This document shows, in pieces, positions 7,993 to 15,953 of a DNA stretch of 28,395 nt. Both the position numbers and the translations under genes were made by a program. A model generated the notes under the pieces. The model ran no database searches. It worked only from the letters and a program-made list of their open reading frames with translations, and was not told where the DNA came from. Numbering within the stretch: position 1 is the stretch's first letter; each line of letters begins with the position of its first letter. The DNA comes from an uncultured Oscillospiraceae bacterium (GTDB taxonomy: Bacteria > Bacillota > Clostridia > Oscillospirales > Acutalibacteraceae): NCBI GenBank assembly GCA_900550315.1, contig URRK01000004.1, positions 1 through 28,395 of the forward strand, given 5' to 3'.

Positions 7993-8024
7993 TTTAAGGC
8001 TTGCCCTTAAAAATATATTTTTAA
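7993..8024 (+). promoter_or_regulatory. Overlapping palindromes before metQ
   Basis: In the 68-base gap between metI and metQ, TTTAAGG (7993-7999) can pair with CCTTAAA (8005-8011). Alternatively the perfect 18-base palindrome TTAAAAATATATTTTTAA (8007-8024) can fold, ending directly beside the AAGGAG ribosome site. The two hairpins share bases and exclude each other. They may set the ratio of binding protein to transporter by mRNA processing or translation control; this is inference. Confidence 0.4.
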
Positions 8025-8039
8025 AAGGAGTAATCCACC

Positions 8040-8852
8040 ATGAAAAAACTTGTAAGTGTTTTGTTAAGTCTTACCCTGGCCGCCGGGCTGCTTTCCGGCT
8101 GCGGATCCGACAGTGCTTCCGGCAAAACCACCATTAAGGTTGCCGCCAGCTCTACCCCGCACGCCGAAATTTTAGAGAACTGCAAAGAGGCCATGGCCGC
8201 CGAGGGCTACACCTTAGAGGTGCAGGTAATGGACGACTACATCACCCCCAACAACGCCACCGAAAGCGGCGATGTAGATGCCAACTACTTCCAGCACCAG
8301 CCCTATTTGGATGACTTTAACAAAGAAAACAACACCCACTTGGTAAGCGTTGCAAAAATCCACTATGAGCCGTTCGGCATTTACGCCGGCACCGCTAAGG
8401 CTTTGGCCGATTTAAAAGATGGCGACAAAATTGCCGTTCCGAACGACCCGACCAACGAGGCCCGCGCTTTAATGCTCTTAGACGCCCAGGGCTTAATTAA
8501 GCTGGATAACAACAGCAACTTAACCGCAACCAAAAAGAACATTACCGAAAACCCGCACAACTACAATATTGTTGAAATGGAAGCCGCTTTAATTACCAAA
8601 TCGTTAGACGAGGTTGGCGTTGCCGTTATTAACGGAAACTACGCCATTAACGCCGGCTTAAAGGTTGCCAACGCCCTGGCTACCGAAAGCGCCGCTTCTA
8701 CCGCCGCCCAAACCTACGCCAATGTGCTGGTGGTAAAAGAGGGCAACGAGAACGGCGATGCCGTAAAGGCCTTGGTAAAGGTTTTAACCAGCCAAGCCAC
8801 GAAAGATTTTATTGCCGAAAAATACGCCGGCGCCGTTGTTGCCATTTTTTAA
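8040..8852 (+). CDS. metQ: Methionine-binding lipoprotein (NlpA family)
   Basis: A 270-residue substrate-binding lipoprotein of MetNIQ. The signal peptide ends in LLSG-Cys (C21), a lipobox needing Lgt, which is encoded nearby. The mature protein has NlpA/MetQ features: a start like KVAASSTPHAEIL, DANYFQHQPYL, IAVPNDPTNEARALMLL and the C-terminal KDFI repeat region. Strong AAGGAG at 8025-8030 precedes the ATG by 9 bases. It is the last gene of the operon, followed by a clean terminator. Confidence 0.96.
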   Translation: MKKLVSVLLSLTLAAGLLSGCGSDSASGKTTIKVAASSTPHAEILENCKEAMAAEGYTLEVQVMDDYITPNNATESGDVDANYFQHQPYLDDFNKENNTHLVSVAKIHYEPFGIYAGTAKALADLKDGDKIAVPNDPTNEARALMLLDAQGLIKLDNNSNLTATKKNITENPHNYNIVEMEAALITKSLDEVGVAVINGNYAINAGLKVANALATESAASTAAQTYANVLVVKEGNENGDAVKALVKVLTSQATKDFIAEKYAGAVVAIF

Positions 8853-8948
8853 GCGCCGCTTTTAAAACGCGCATTTTTCTAAAATCTGTTTGGCCCTCAA
8901 AGGGTCAAGGCGCCAAAAATCCTTGTAATTAAGCTTTTTGCTACCGCG

Positions 8949-8981
8949 GGGGCAGCTCCTTTTGGGGCTGCCCCTATTTTT
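8949..8981 (+). terminator. Terminator of metNIQ
   Basis: An 11-bp GC-rich stem (8949-8959 with 8964-8974, one G-U) with a TTTT loop is followed by TATTTTT. It ends the methionine operon before the convergent deoR-type gene. Confidence 0.9.
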
Positions 8982-9038
8982 AGTTTCAAAACCGGCTGCG
9001 GTAAACCCGCTGTTGTTAAGGCTTTTGGCTTTGCGAGT

Positions 9039-9737
9039 TTAAGTGGCGTCAATCACGCCGGTTATGTCCTTTTCAGTGCAAAGGTTGTGATAAAAAACTT
9101 TTCCCAGCCGGCTGCTGGTGCAAAGCAAATAGCCCGCTTTTGCATGGCGCAGCATTTCCTGGCGCACTAAATTTTCCTGCTGCGAAATATCGCTTAGAAG
9201 CCCATTGGCAAGCCCCCGGCAGGAGAAAAAGAAGTAATCGGCGTTAAATTGGGCAACGGTGCGGTAGCTTTCCTCCCCCACAAAGGCCATGCTGCTGTTT
9301 AACACCCGTCCGCCGGTGCCAACACAGGCAATGTTTTGCTCGGCTAGGCGCTGCAGCGTTTTCAAGCCGTTGGTAATTACCAGCAAATTTTGCTTTTGGG
9401 CTAAAAACGGCACTAAGTTGTACGCGCTGGTCGAGGCGTCTAAAAACAAAACGCTGTTGTCGGCAACCAGCTCGGCCGCCTTGCGGGCGATTTTAACCTT
9501 TTCGTCGCTTTTTTCCAGCTCCCGAATTAAAAAGGGAATTTTAATTTCCGAAAGGGCGTTTTCATCCAGCACCGCGCCGCCGTGTGTACGCTTTAACAGC
9601 CGCTGCGTTTCCAGGCTGTTTAAATCCCGCCGGATCGAGGGCTCGCTGGCGTACAGCCGCTGCGCCAAATTTTTAACGGTAACCCGTTTTTCTTTAATGG
9701 CAATTTCAAGAATTGCTTTTTCGCGGTCTTTGTTCAT
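9039..9737 (-). CDS. DeoR-family sugar-type transcriptional repressor
   Basis: A 232-residue regulator. The N-terminal DeoR winged helix-turn-helix (about residues 3-57) has the family motif VKNLAQRLYASEPSIRRDLNSLE...HGGA. The C-terminal DeoRC domain, which binds phosphorylated sugars in this family, contains LDASTSAYNLVPFL and TNGLKTL. ATG 9737 fits the GGAGG six bases upstream; the longer TTG start begins inside that ribosome site. It has its own promoter and a perfect palindrome between promoter and start. The operon it controls beyond itself is likely the carbohydrate genes at 10865-15105, but no second operator copy was seen there. Confidence 0.92.
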   Translation of the reverse strand: MNKDREKAILEIAIKEKRVTVKNLAQRLYASEPSIRRDLNSLETQRLLKRTHGGAVLDENALSEIKIPFLIRELEKSDEKVKIARKAAELVADNSVLFLDASTSAYNLVPFLAQKQNLLVITNGLKTLQRLAEQNIACVGTGGRVLNSSMAFVGEESYRTVAQFNADYFFFSCRGLANGLLSDISQQENLVRQEMLRHAKAGYLLCTSSRLGKVFYHNLCTEKDITGVIDAT

Positions 9738-9747
9738 TTGTTCCTCC

Positions 9748-9771
9748 AAACGCTCATTTTTGTGAGCGTTT
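9748..9771. promoter_or_regulatory. Operator-like palindrome before the DeoR-family gene
   Basis: AAACGCTCA (9748-9756), six bases, then TGAGCGTTT (9763-9771): a perfect 9-bp inverted repeat between the promoter and the ribosome site of the regulator. It could be a DNA operator for autoregulation or an mRNA hairpin that masks the start. Operators of the DeoR family often contain TTTCG/GCTC-type half sites; the match here is general only. Confidence 0.6.
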
Positions 9772-9816
9772 TATCAAATTTCGCGGCTCCGATTGATTAA
9801 TTGGCCGTATAGGTAT

Positions 9817-9844
9817 ATTATAATTCTGTTATTTTATTTGTCAA
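9817..9844 (-). promoter_or_regulatory. Promoter of the DeoR-family gene
   Basis: On the minus strand: TTGACA (9844-9839), 16-base spacer, TATAAT (9822-9817), both perfect consensus boxes. Transcription would begin near 9810 and run through the palindrome at 9771-9748. Confidence 0.8.
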
Positions 9845-9862
9845 GAAGTAGGTATATAGTTC

Positions 9863-10747
9863 ATGAACAGCATAGAAAAGTTTTGCAGAGAAATCGGTAT
9901 GCCCGAAGAAGAATGCAAGGAGATGGGTGCAGCTTATTTGAAAGTTGCCGAAATGAAAGAAGTTTATGATGTTATAAAAACCTGTGTTGCGGTTTATAAG
10001 CAGAACACAAATTTTGAACACAAACCGATATTTGAAAAGATAGAGTCCCTTTCGGGAAAAGCGGGTCTACATAAATATACACTGGATTTGGTTTATATGA
10101 TAATGCTTGTTCCTCATTTGAAAGAGCTTTACACCGAAAACGGAATTTCGGAAGATGTTTTAAGAGATTCAGTAGCTGATCTTAAATGGAAATCCGCCGA
10201 ATGTAAAAAGGTTTACGGCGTTTGGGGAATTTTTGTGGGTTGGTGGACAATAGATTTCTTTAAATTGAAGCGTTTTGCTTTTGGCAGATTGCAATTCAAT
10301 ATGGGGAAATTTAATGCAGACTATAATATTTCCGGCGAAACCGTTAAAAAGGGAGATATTTATATAGATACGCATATTCCGTCCGGTAAACCGCTGAATT
10401 ATGAAGAATGCCAATTATCATATAAATGTGCCGCAGAGTTTTATAAAGATACTTTTAAAGGCGCGCCGATTATTTTCGGATGTAATTCATGGCTGCTATC
10501 AACAGATAATAAAAAAATATTGCCTGAAACATCGAACATTTTGAAATTCGCAAGTGATTATGAGGTTTTAGAACAGGTTAAGGACGAAAAAAGCACCGAC
10601 GCATGGAGAATTTTTAATGTTGAAAAATTGCCCGAAAATCTTGATGACTTACCGCAGGAAACCTCAATGCAGAGGGCATTTGCAAAATGGCTTAAAGCAG
10701 GTAATACAATCGACGAAGCGTTCGGGGCGTTTGTGTACAGCAACTGA
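9863..10747 (+). CDS. Acyltransferase-domain protein (GNAT-like, DUF5596-type)
   Basis: A 294-residue cytosolic protein. The C-terminal half carries features I associate with the GNAT-like acyltransferase family formerly called DUF5596: FGRLQFN, a DTHIPSGKPLNYEECQ segment, and FGCNSWLL. The N-terminal half is helical. The substrate is unknown. Codon use is unlike its neighbours: far more AT-rich, many AAA/GAA/ATA codons, few of the GCC/CTG runs typical of the flanking genes, which suggests acquisition. It lies between the DeoR-type regulator and the carbohydrate operon and may separate what was once a direct neighbour pair. There is only a weak ribosome site (AAGTAGG about 8 bases upstream). 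Confidence 0.75.
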   Translation: MNSIEKFCREIGMPEEECKEMGAAYLKVAEMKEVYDVIKTCVAVYKQNTNFEHKPIFEKIESLSGKAGLHKYTLDLVYMIMLVPHLKELYTENGISEDVLRDSVADLKWKSAECKKVYGVWGIFVGWWTIDFFKLKRFAFGRLQFNMGKFNADYNISGETVKKGDIYIDTHIPSGKPLNYEECQLSYKCAAEFYKDTFKGAPIIFGCNSWLLSTDNKKILPETSNILKFASDYEVLEQVKDEKSTDAWRIFNVEKLPENLDDLPQETSMQRAFAKWLKAGNTIDEAFGAFVYSN

Positions 10748-10864
10748 GAGAGATTAGATAACGGTGATTTTTATGGATAAGATAAAAGTAATTTGCAGTG
10801 TAACATATTTCCCTTGCAGAGGAACACTAAAAACTACTATTTTATTAGGTAAGGAGTTTTAGTA

Positions 10865-12427
10865 ATGAAATTTCAGGCGCACCGAGGGGTGGGGACCGAA
10901 TTTCCCGAAAACACGATGCCGGCATTTGTTGCCGCCGTTGCACAAGGATACGATTACATAGAGCTGGACCCTGCCTTTACCAAAGACGACCAATGTGTAA
11001 TTTTACACGATGAAAGCTTGAACCGAACCTGCCGCGAAAAAGACGGGTCGGTAATTGGCAGCAGAATAAAAATAGCCGATCTTTCTTACGAACAGGCATT
11101 GCAGTACGACGCCGGCATAGCGAAATCTCCGGCGTTTAAAGGCACCAAAATACCGCTTTTGTTACAGGTTTTAGAATTTGCAAAGGGTGCCGGCTTAACC
11201 GTAAAGCTTGATAATAAAATTCAGTGCTTTTCAAAGCGGCAAACCAATATACTTTTTAATGCGGTAGAAAAGTCGGGCGCGCGTGTTGGCTTTACCTGCT
11301 CTAATACAGAATATATTAAACAAGTTCTTGCCCGTTTTCCAAATGCGCAAATTCATTACGACGGAGCGGTTGATGAGCCTACGCTGGCTGAATTAAAAAG
11401 CATTTTAAAGCAAAACGAGCTGTACATTTGGCTGCCCGTGCCGTCGCCGGCAACCGCCTGGGCCAATATGCCAAAGGCCAACAAAAATTTGTGTGCAACC
11501 GTTAAAAAATACGGCAAATTAGGCCTTTGGCTCCTCTCAAATGCCGGTGAGCTTGAAATGGCTAAAAAATTTGGAGCAGATATTATTGAAACGCCGGGCG
11601 AATTAAAACCCGAGGCTGGCGGTTACAATATTTTTGATTGCCACACCCACACGCACTTTTCGCACGATTCTAACTGCGACCCGCGCGACAGCCTGGCCGC
11701 CGCCAAACAAAACGGGCTTAAGGGCATTACAATTACCGACCACTGCGACATTGAATTTTGCCAAACGCAGGATGTTAAAACGCCGATTTTGCAGTCGGTA
11801 GTCCGTGCGCACCAAATGGGCGGGGCGGTGCTGGCCGGGGTAGAAATTGGGGAGGCCGTTTGGCATAAAACGGTGGCCGTTCAGGTAGCACAAAGCGCGG
11901 ATTTTGATGTCATATTGGGTTCGGTTCACTCCGTGCGGTACAAAAGTTACACCGCGCCGTATTCTACAGTAGATTTTTCGGCCTTTTCGCAGCGAGAGCT
12001 AAACGAATACCTTTCGGCTTATTTTAACGACCTGCTGGAACTTGTAAATACCTTTTATTTTAATGTGCTTTCGCACCTTACCTGCCCGCTAAGGTACATT
12101 ACCGGCAAGTACAATATTTCGGTAGATCTAAGCCCGTTTCAAAGCAAGATAGAGCAAATTTTAAAAGCAATCATTCAAAAAGGGATTGCTTTGGAGGTAA
12201 ACACCTCTTGCCTGAACACCAACTACAACGCCCTCATGCCAAATGTAAAAATTTTAAAACGGTACAAAGAGCTGGGCGGTTTTCTTTTAACCCTGGGCTC
12301 CGATGCACACCAAGCCGAGCGCGTTGGCTACGGCTTTCGGTACGCTTTAAACGAACTGGCAACGCTGGGCTTTAAAAATATTTACTATTACCAAAACCAA
12401 AAACCCGTAAAGCAGGAGATAAAGTAA
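10865..12427 (+). CDS. GDPD-PHP two-domain phosphoesterase fusion
   Basis: A 520-residue protein with two hydrolase domains. Residues 1-250 are a glycerophosphodiester phosphodiesterase: HRG at 6-8, ENT at 15-17, ELD at 33-35 and HD at 48-49 are the catalytic and metal residues; the usual EIK motif appears as KLDNK, with Asp replacing Glu. Residues from about 257 on are a PHP domain (DCHTHTHFSH at 258-267, ITDHCDI, GVEIG, a SVHS segment and a C-terminal GSDAH) resembling histidinol-phosphatase-type enzymes. AAGGAG lies 8 bases before the ATG. The last base of the stop is the first base of the next gene (TAATG), so it is coupled to the kinase. A chain that opens a phosphodiester and then removes a phosphate is plausible; the substrate is unknown. 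Confidence 0.9.
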   Translation: MKFQAHRGVGTEFPENTMPAFVAAVAQGYDYIELDPAFTKDDQCVILHDESLNRTCREKDGSVIGSRIKIADLSYEQALQYDAGIAKSPAFKGTKIPLLLQVLEFAKGAGLTVKLDNKIQCFSKRQTNILFNAVEKSGARVGFTCSNTEYIKQVLARFPNAQIHYDGAVDEPTLAELKSILKQNELYIWLPVPSPATAWANMPKANKNLCATVKKYGKLGLWLLSNAGELEMAKKFGADIIETPGELKPEAGGYNIFDCHTHTHFSHDSNCDPRDSLAAAKQNGLKGITITDHCDIEFCQTQDVKTPILQSVVRAHQMGGAVLAGVEIGEAVWHKTVAVQVAQSADFDVILGSVHSVRYKSYTAPYSTVDFSAFSQRELNEYLSAYFNDLLELVNTFYFNVLSHLTCPLRYITGKYNISVDLSPFQSKIEQILKAIIQKGIALEVNTSCLNTNYNALMPNVKILKRYKELGGFLLTLGSDAHQAERVGYGFRYALNELATLGFKNIYYYQNQKPVKQEIK

Positions 12428-13362
12428 TGCAGTACGATATTACCGCCCTGGGCGAAATTTTAATAGATTTTACCCCCGCGGGGCAGGACGCCGCCGGCGA
12501 CCTTGTTTTTGCCAGAAAAGCGGGTGGCGCGCCGGTGAATTTGTTGGCAACGGTTGCAAAATACGGCGGCAAAACGGCCTTTATTGGCAAGGTTGGGCAA
12601 GATATGTTCGGCCAATTTTTGCAAAAGACGCTAAAAAGCGCCGGCATTGCCGATGAAGGCCTAATAACCGATGCCGTGCACAACACCACCCTTGCTTTTG
12701 TGGCGCTTGGCCCAAACGGCGACCGCGATTTTAGCTTTTACCGCAATTTTGGGGCAGATGTTTTTTTAAACAAAGAGGATGTTTCGGCCGAAATCATTCG
12801 CCAATCCAAAATTTTTCATTTTGGCTCGCTTTCGCTTACAACCGAGCCGGTTCGCAGCGCTACCGAATACGCCCTTGGCGTTGCCAAAAAGGCCGGCTGC
12901 CTTATAACCTACGACCCCAACTACCGGGCGCCGCTGTGGCCGAGTGAAACGGCTGCCGTGCAGGCAATGAAGCTGCACCTTAACAAGGTAGATATTTTAA
13001 AAATAGCGCAAGAGGAGCTTTTACTGCTGTTTGGGCAGAATAAAGAAACCGCCGTAAAAGCGGCTTTTTCCCATGGCGTTAAAATGGTTCTGGTAACCAA
13101 TGGCGCAAAGGGCGCGGCGCTTTACACCAAAAGCTTTCACATAGAATTACCGGCCGAAAAGGTTTGCACGGTAGATACCACCGGTGCGGGCGACATCTTT
13201 TTTGGGGCATTTTTAAGCGAGTGGCTAAAAAACAGCTGCACTTTAAATAGCATTACGCCCGAAAAAGCCGGGCAGTACCTAAAAAAGGCCATTTACATTG
13301 CCGGCCAAAGCACCACCAAGCACGGCGCCATTGCCGCCATACCAACTATAAAGGAGGAATAA
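12427..13362 (+). CDS. PfkB-family carbohydrate kinase (fructokinase-like)
   Basis: A 311-residue ribokinase/PfkB kinase. The first family signature is around residues 32-57 (AGGAPVNLLATVAKYGG...GKVG), and the second includes DTTGAGD at 250-256 with catalytic Asp256. GGAPVN near the start and the YDPNYR segment (162-167) fit fructokinases, but sugar specificity cannot be read reliably. It overlaps the stop of the upstream GDPD-PHP gene by one base. The product would be a phosphorylated sugar of the type sensed by DeoR-family regulators. Confidence 0.92.
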   Translation: MQYDITALGEILIDFTPAGQDAAGDLVFARKAGGAPVNLLATVAKYGGKTAFIGKVGQDMFGQFLQKTLKSAGIADEGLITDAVHNTTLAFVALGPNGDRDFSFYRNFGADVFLNKEDVSAEIIRQSKIFHFGSLSLTTEPVRSATEYALGVAKKAGCLITYDPNYRAPLWPSETAAVQAMKLHLNKVDILKIAQEELLLLFGQNKETAVKAAFSHGVKMVLVTNGAKGAALYTKSFHIELPAEKVCTVDTTGAGDIFFGAFLSEWLKNSCTLNSITPEKAGQYLKKAIYIAGQSTTKHGAIAAIPTIKEE

Positions 13363-13364
13363 AA

Positions 13365-14384
13365 TTGAAAGCGGCAGTTTTTTACCAAAAAAACAATTTA
13401 AAGGTAGAGGAAAGAAAAATACCAGAGCCTGGCAAGGGCCAGGTGTTGGTGCGGGTGCGCGCCTGCGGGGTATGCGGAACCGATGTACACATTTTTTGTG
13501 GCGACGAGGGGGCTGCGCCTACGCCGTCGGGCACCGTTTTGGGGCACGAATTTGCCGGCGAAATTGCCGCCATTGGCCCCGGCGTTACCGGGCTTAGCGT
13601 TGGCACGCGCGTTGCGGTAGACCCCAACAAGCTTTGCGGCTGCTGCGATTTTTGCCGCAAAGGGGTGGGCCATTTTTGCGAAAATATTACCGGTATTGGC
13701 ACCACGGTAGACGGCGGCTTTGCCGAATACTGCGCCGTGCCGGCCTCGCAGGTGTACCCGGTGGCAACCAGCATACCCTTTGAGCAGGCGGCAATGGCCG
13801 AGCCGCTTTCCTGCTGCTTGCACGCCATAAAGCTTTGCAACATTCAATGCGGCAGCACGGTTATTGTAATTGGCTGCGGAATGATTGGCCTGGTTATGCT
13901 GCAATTGGCAAGGCTTTCGGGCGCGGCAGATGTTGTGGCGATTGAGCCGGTTGCCGAAAAGCGGCAGCAGGCCTTAAATTTAGGCGCTGATTTGGCGCTT
14001 GACCCTAAAACCGAGGACATTCCAAAGATGTTGAAGCAGCGGGGCTTAGCGCAGGTAGATGTGGTAATTGAATGTGTAGGGCGGAGTGAAACCATTGAGC
14101 AGGCCATTGCCCTTGCCGGAAAATATTCTACCGTTATGATGTTTGGGTTAACGAGGCCCAACGCCGAAATTACGGTAAAACCGTTTGAGCTTTTTAAAAA
14201 GGAGATCACCCTGCGTTCCTCCTACATTAATCCGTACACCTTTTCGGCGGCCGTAAAGCTAATTGAAACCGGGCGGGTTGATGTTGCCTCCATGGTTTAC
14301 AAAACCGCACCGCTCAGCGAGCTGCCGAGCATTTTAGAAAGCACCGAAAAACGCGGCAGGGGTAAATATATTATTACAATGTAG
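13365..14384 (+). CDS. Zinc-dependent medium-chain polyol/sugar dehydrogenase
   Basis: A 339-residue MDR-superfamily alcohol dehydrogenase of the sorbitol/threonine dehydrogenase type. Catalytic zinc ligands: Cys37 (CGVCGTD), His61-Glu62 (GHE) and the glutamate of AEPLSC. Structural zinc: Cys91, Cys94, Cys97 and Cys105 (C-x2-C-x2-C-x7-C). The Rossmann motif is GCGMIG, with an acidic residue in VVAIEP that favours NAD over NADP. The start is TTG with AAGGAGG seven bases upstream. It follows the kinase by two bases. It probably oxidises a polyol or sugar in the same pathway. Confidence 0.92.
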   Translation: MKAAVFYQKNNLKVEERKIPEPGKGQVLVRVRACGVCGTDVHIFCGDEGAAPTPSGTVLGHEFAGEIAAIGPGVTGLSVGTRVAVDPNKLCGCCDFCRKGVGHFCENITGIGTTVDGGFAEYCAVPASQVYPVATSIPFEQAAMAEPLSCCLHAIKLCNIQCGSTVIVIGCGMIGLVMLQLARLSGAADVVAIEPVAEKRQQALNLGADLALDPKTEDIPKMLKQRGLAQVDVVIECVGRSETIEQAIALAGKYSTVMMFGLTRPNAEITVKPFELFKKEITLRSSYINPYTFSAAVKLIETGRVDVASMVYKTAPLSELPSILESTEKRGRGKYIITM

Positions 14385-14433
14385 CCGGGTAAAGCCGTGG
14401 GGAACAGGCTTTGGCCGAAATAGGAGGTTGAGT

Positions 14434-15105
14434 ATGGAACTGGAAGGAAAAATAATTAATTTTTTGGGTGACAGCATTACCGAGGGCGTAGGCGTAACTA
14501 ATTTAAATAACCGGTACGATAATCGCTTAAAACGGCAGCTGCATTTAAAAGGGGTTTACAATTACGGCATTGGCGGCACGCGGCTGGCGCACCAATCAAC
14601 CCCCAGCGAAAAGCCGCGACACGACCTTTGCTTTTGCGGCCGGGCGTACGACCTAAACCCAAACGCCGATATTACGCTGGTTTACGGCGGCGTAAACGAT
14701 TATATTCACGGCGACGCCCCGTTTGGCAACCTAACCGACGCTACCCCCGCTACCTTTTGCGGGGCGGTAGATTTTTTAATGCGCCTGTTAAAAATGCTTT
14801 ACCCCGAGCAAACGGTTGCCTTTTTAACGCCGGCTTCGTTAAACCACAACGGGCTAAATGGCAAAACGCCCTCTAACCGGCCAACCAAAAAGCCGGATGC
14901 CAAACCGCTGAAAGATTATTGCGAGGTTCTAATGTTAAAGGGGCAGGAATACAATATTCCGGTGCTTAATTTGCAAACCGCGCTGGGCATTGACCCAAAC
15001 AGCCCGGCGCAAAAGCAGCAGTACACGGCCGACGGCCTGCATTTTAACGATGCCGGGCACGGGGTGCTGGCGCAGTGTGTGGCTGAGTTTTTAAAGGGGC
15101 TGTAA
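14434..15105 (+). CDS. SGNH/GDSL-family hydrolase
   Basis: A 223-residue SGNH hydrolase. Block I FLGDSITEG holds the nucleophile Ser14; block II glycine is in GIGGTR; block III Asn in GGVND; block V Asp200/His203 in DGLHFNDAGH. There is no signal peptide, so it acts in the cytosol. Such enzymes deacetylate or de-esterify sugars and lipids. ATG 14434 sits six bases after AGGAGG; the TTG two codons upstream lies too close to the ribosome site. It is the last gene of the carbohydrate operon, followed by a terminator, and may remove acyl groups from the imported substrate. Confidence 0.9.
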   Translation: MELEGKIINFLGDSITEGVGVTNLNNRYDNRLKRQLHLKGVYNYGIGGTRLAHQSTPSEKPRHDLCFCGRAYDLNPNADITLVYGGVNDYIHGDAPFGNLTDATPATFCGAVDFLMRLLKMLYPEQTVAFLTPASLNHNGLNGKTPSNRPTKKPDAKPLKDYCEVLMLKGQEYNIPVLNLQTALGIDPNSPAQKQQYTADGLHFNDAGHGVLAQCVAEFLKGL

Positions 15106-15132
15106 AGCCTTTTTAAACCGTTTTGCAAAAAA

Positions 15133-15170
15133 AGCCGGGCAGGGTTTAACCTGCACCGGCTAAAATTTTT
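15133..15170 (+). terminator. Terminator of the carbohydrate operon
   Basis: AGCCGGGCAGG (15133-15143) pairs with CCTGC-A-CCGGCT (15150-15161) through 11 bp with one bulged A, followed by AAAATTTTT. A-rich sequence also precedes it. Confidence 0.7.
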
Positions 15171-15306
15171 AAGGGCTTTTGGCAGCGGCTTAACGGGCGC
15201 ACTGCCAAAGTGGTTGCCGTTTATGCGGGGTGCTAAAGGCGTACGGCCCTGCTTGCCCATTTATTCTTGTTTGCCCAAGGGCATTAAACCGAAAGGGGAA
15301 TTTGCA

Positions 15307-15945
15307 TTGACTATTTTACAGGTTTTGCTGCGCACTTTAGCCGCGGTGCTTTGCGGAGCGGTAATTGGCAACGAGCGGGCGCGCCACGGCCAAGCCGCTG
15401 GAATGCGTACCCACATTTTAGTTTGCCTTGGCGCCTGCATGACGGCTATGAGCAGCGTTTTTGTTGCCGGGACCGGCAGCAGCGGAGATGTTTTTCGTAT
15501 TCCGGCACAGGTAGTTTCAGGCATTGGATTTTTGGGTGCCGGCATGATTATTTTAAAAAATAATAACATGATTACGGGGCTAACCACCGCCGCCGGGGTT
15601 TGGACGACCGGCACCATTGGCATTGCCCTGGGCTACGGCTTTTACACCGGTGCCGGTGTTGTAACGCTGCTTTTTTTGGCAACCGTTGTGCTGCTGGCAA
15701 AGCTTGAAAAAAGCAAGAAAAACACCCAGGCAATTTATGTAGAGGTTAATAATCTTTCGGCCGTAAATGCTGTGCTAAAAAATTTGCAAACGGTTTTAAC
15801 GCCCGAATTCACCTACCAAATTGCCCCGCCCAAAAGCGGGCAGCCCGGCCACTTGGGCCTTAGCCTGCAATTAAGCGAAAAATTTACCGCTGATTTAGAA
15901 ACCCTTTGCCGCATAGAACACCTTGTTTTTGCGGTTTTTGAATAG
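15307..15945 (+). CDS. MgtC/SapB-family membrane protein
   Basis: A 212-residue protein with four or five hydrophobic segments in the first 140 residues and a soluble C-terminal domain of about 70 residues. Family motifs: GAVIGNERARHGQAAGMRTH followed by LVCLGACMTAMSS, and GIGFLGAGMI. MgtC proteins act in Mg2+-limited growth and in some species bind the F-type ATP synthase; the biochemical role here is unknown. I place the start at TTG 15307, after AAAGGGGA, because the longer frame adds a non-membrane leader through non-coding sequence. It converges on a broken P-type ATPase gene, recalling mgtCB of enterics. Confidence 0.88.
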   Translation: MTILQVLLRTLAAVLCGAVIGNERARHGQAAGMRTHILVCLGACMTAMSSVFVAGTGSSGDVFRIPAQVVSGIGFLGAGMIILKNNNMITGLTTAAGVWTTGTIGIALGYGFYTGAGVVTLLFLATVVLLAKLEKSKKNTQAIYVEVNNLSAVNAVLKNLQTVLTPEFTYQIAPPKSGQPGHLGLSLQLSEKFTADLETLCRIEHLVFAVFE

Positions 15946-15953
15946 CTGCCGTT

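Noticed and set aside
10773..10862. 29-codon frame between the acyltransferase-like gene and the GDPD-PHP gene
   Set aside because: No proper ribosome site; its end overlaps the ribosome site of the next gene. Probably chance.
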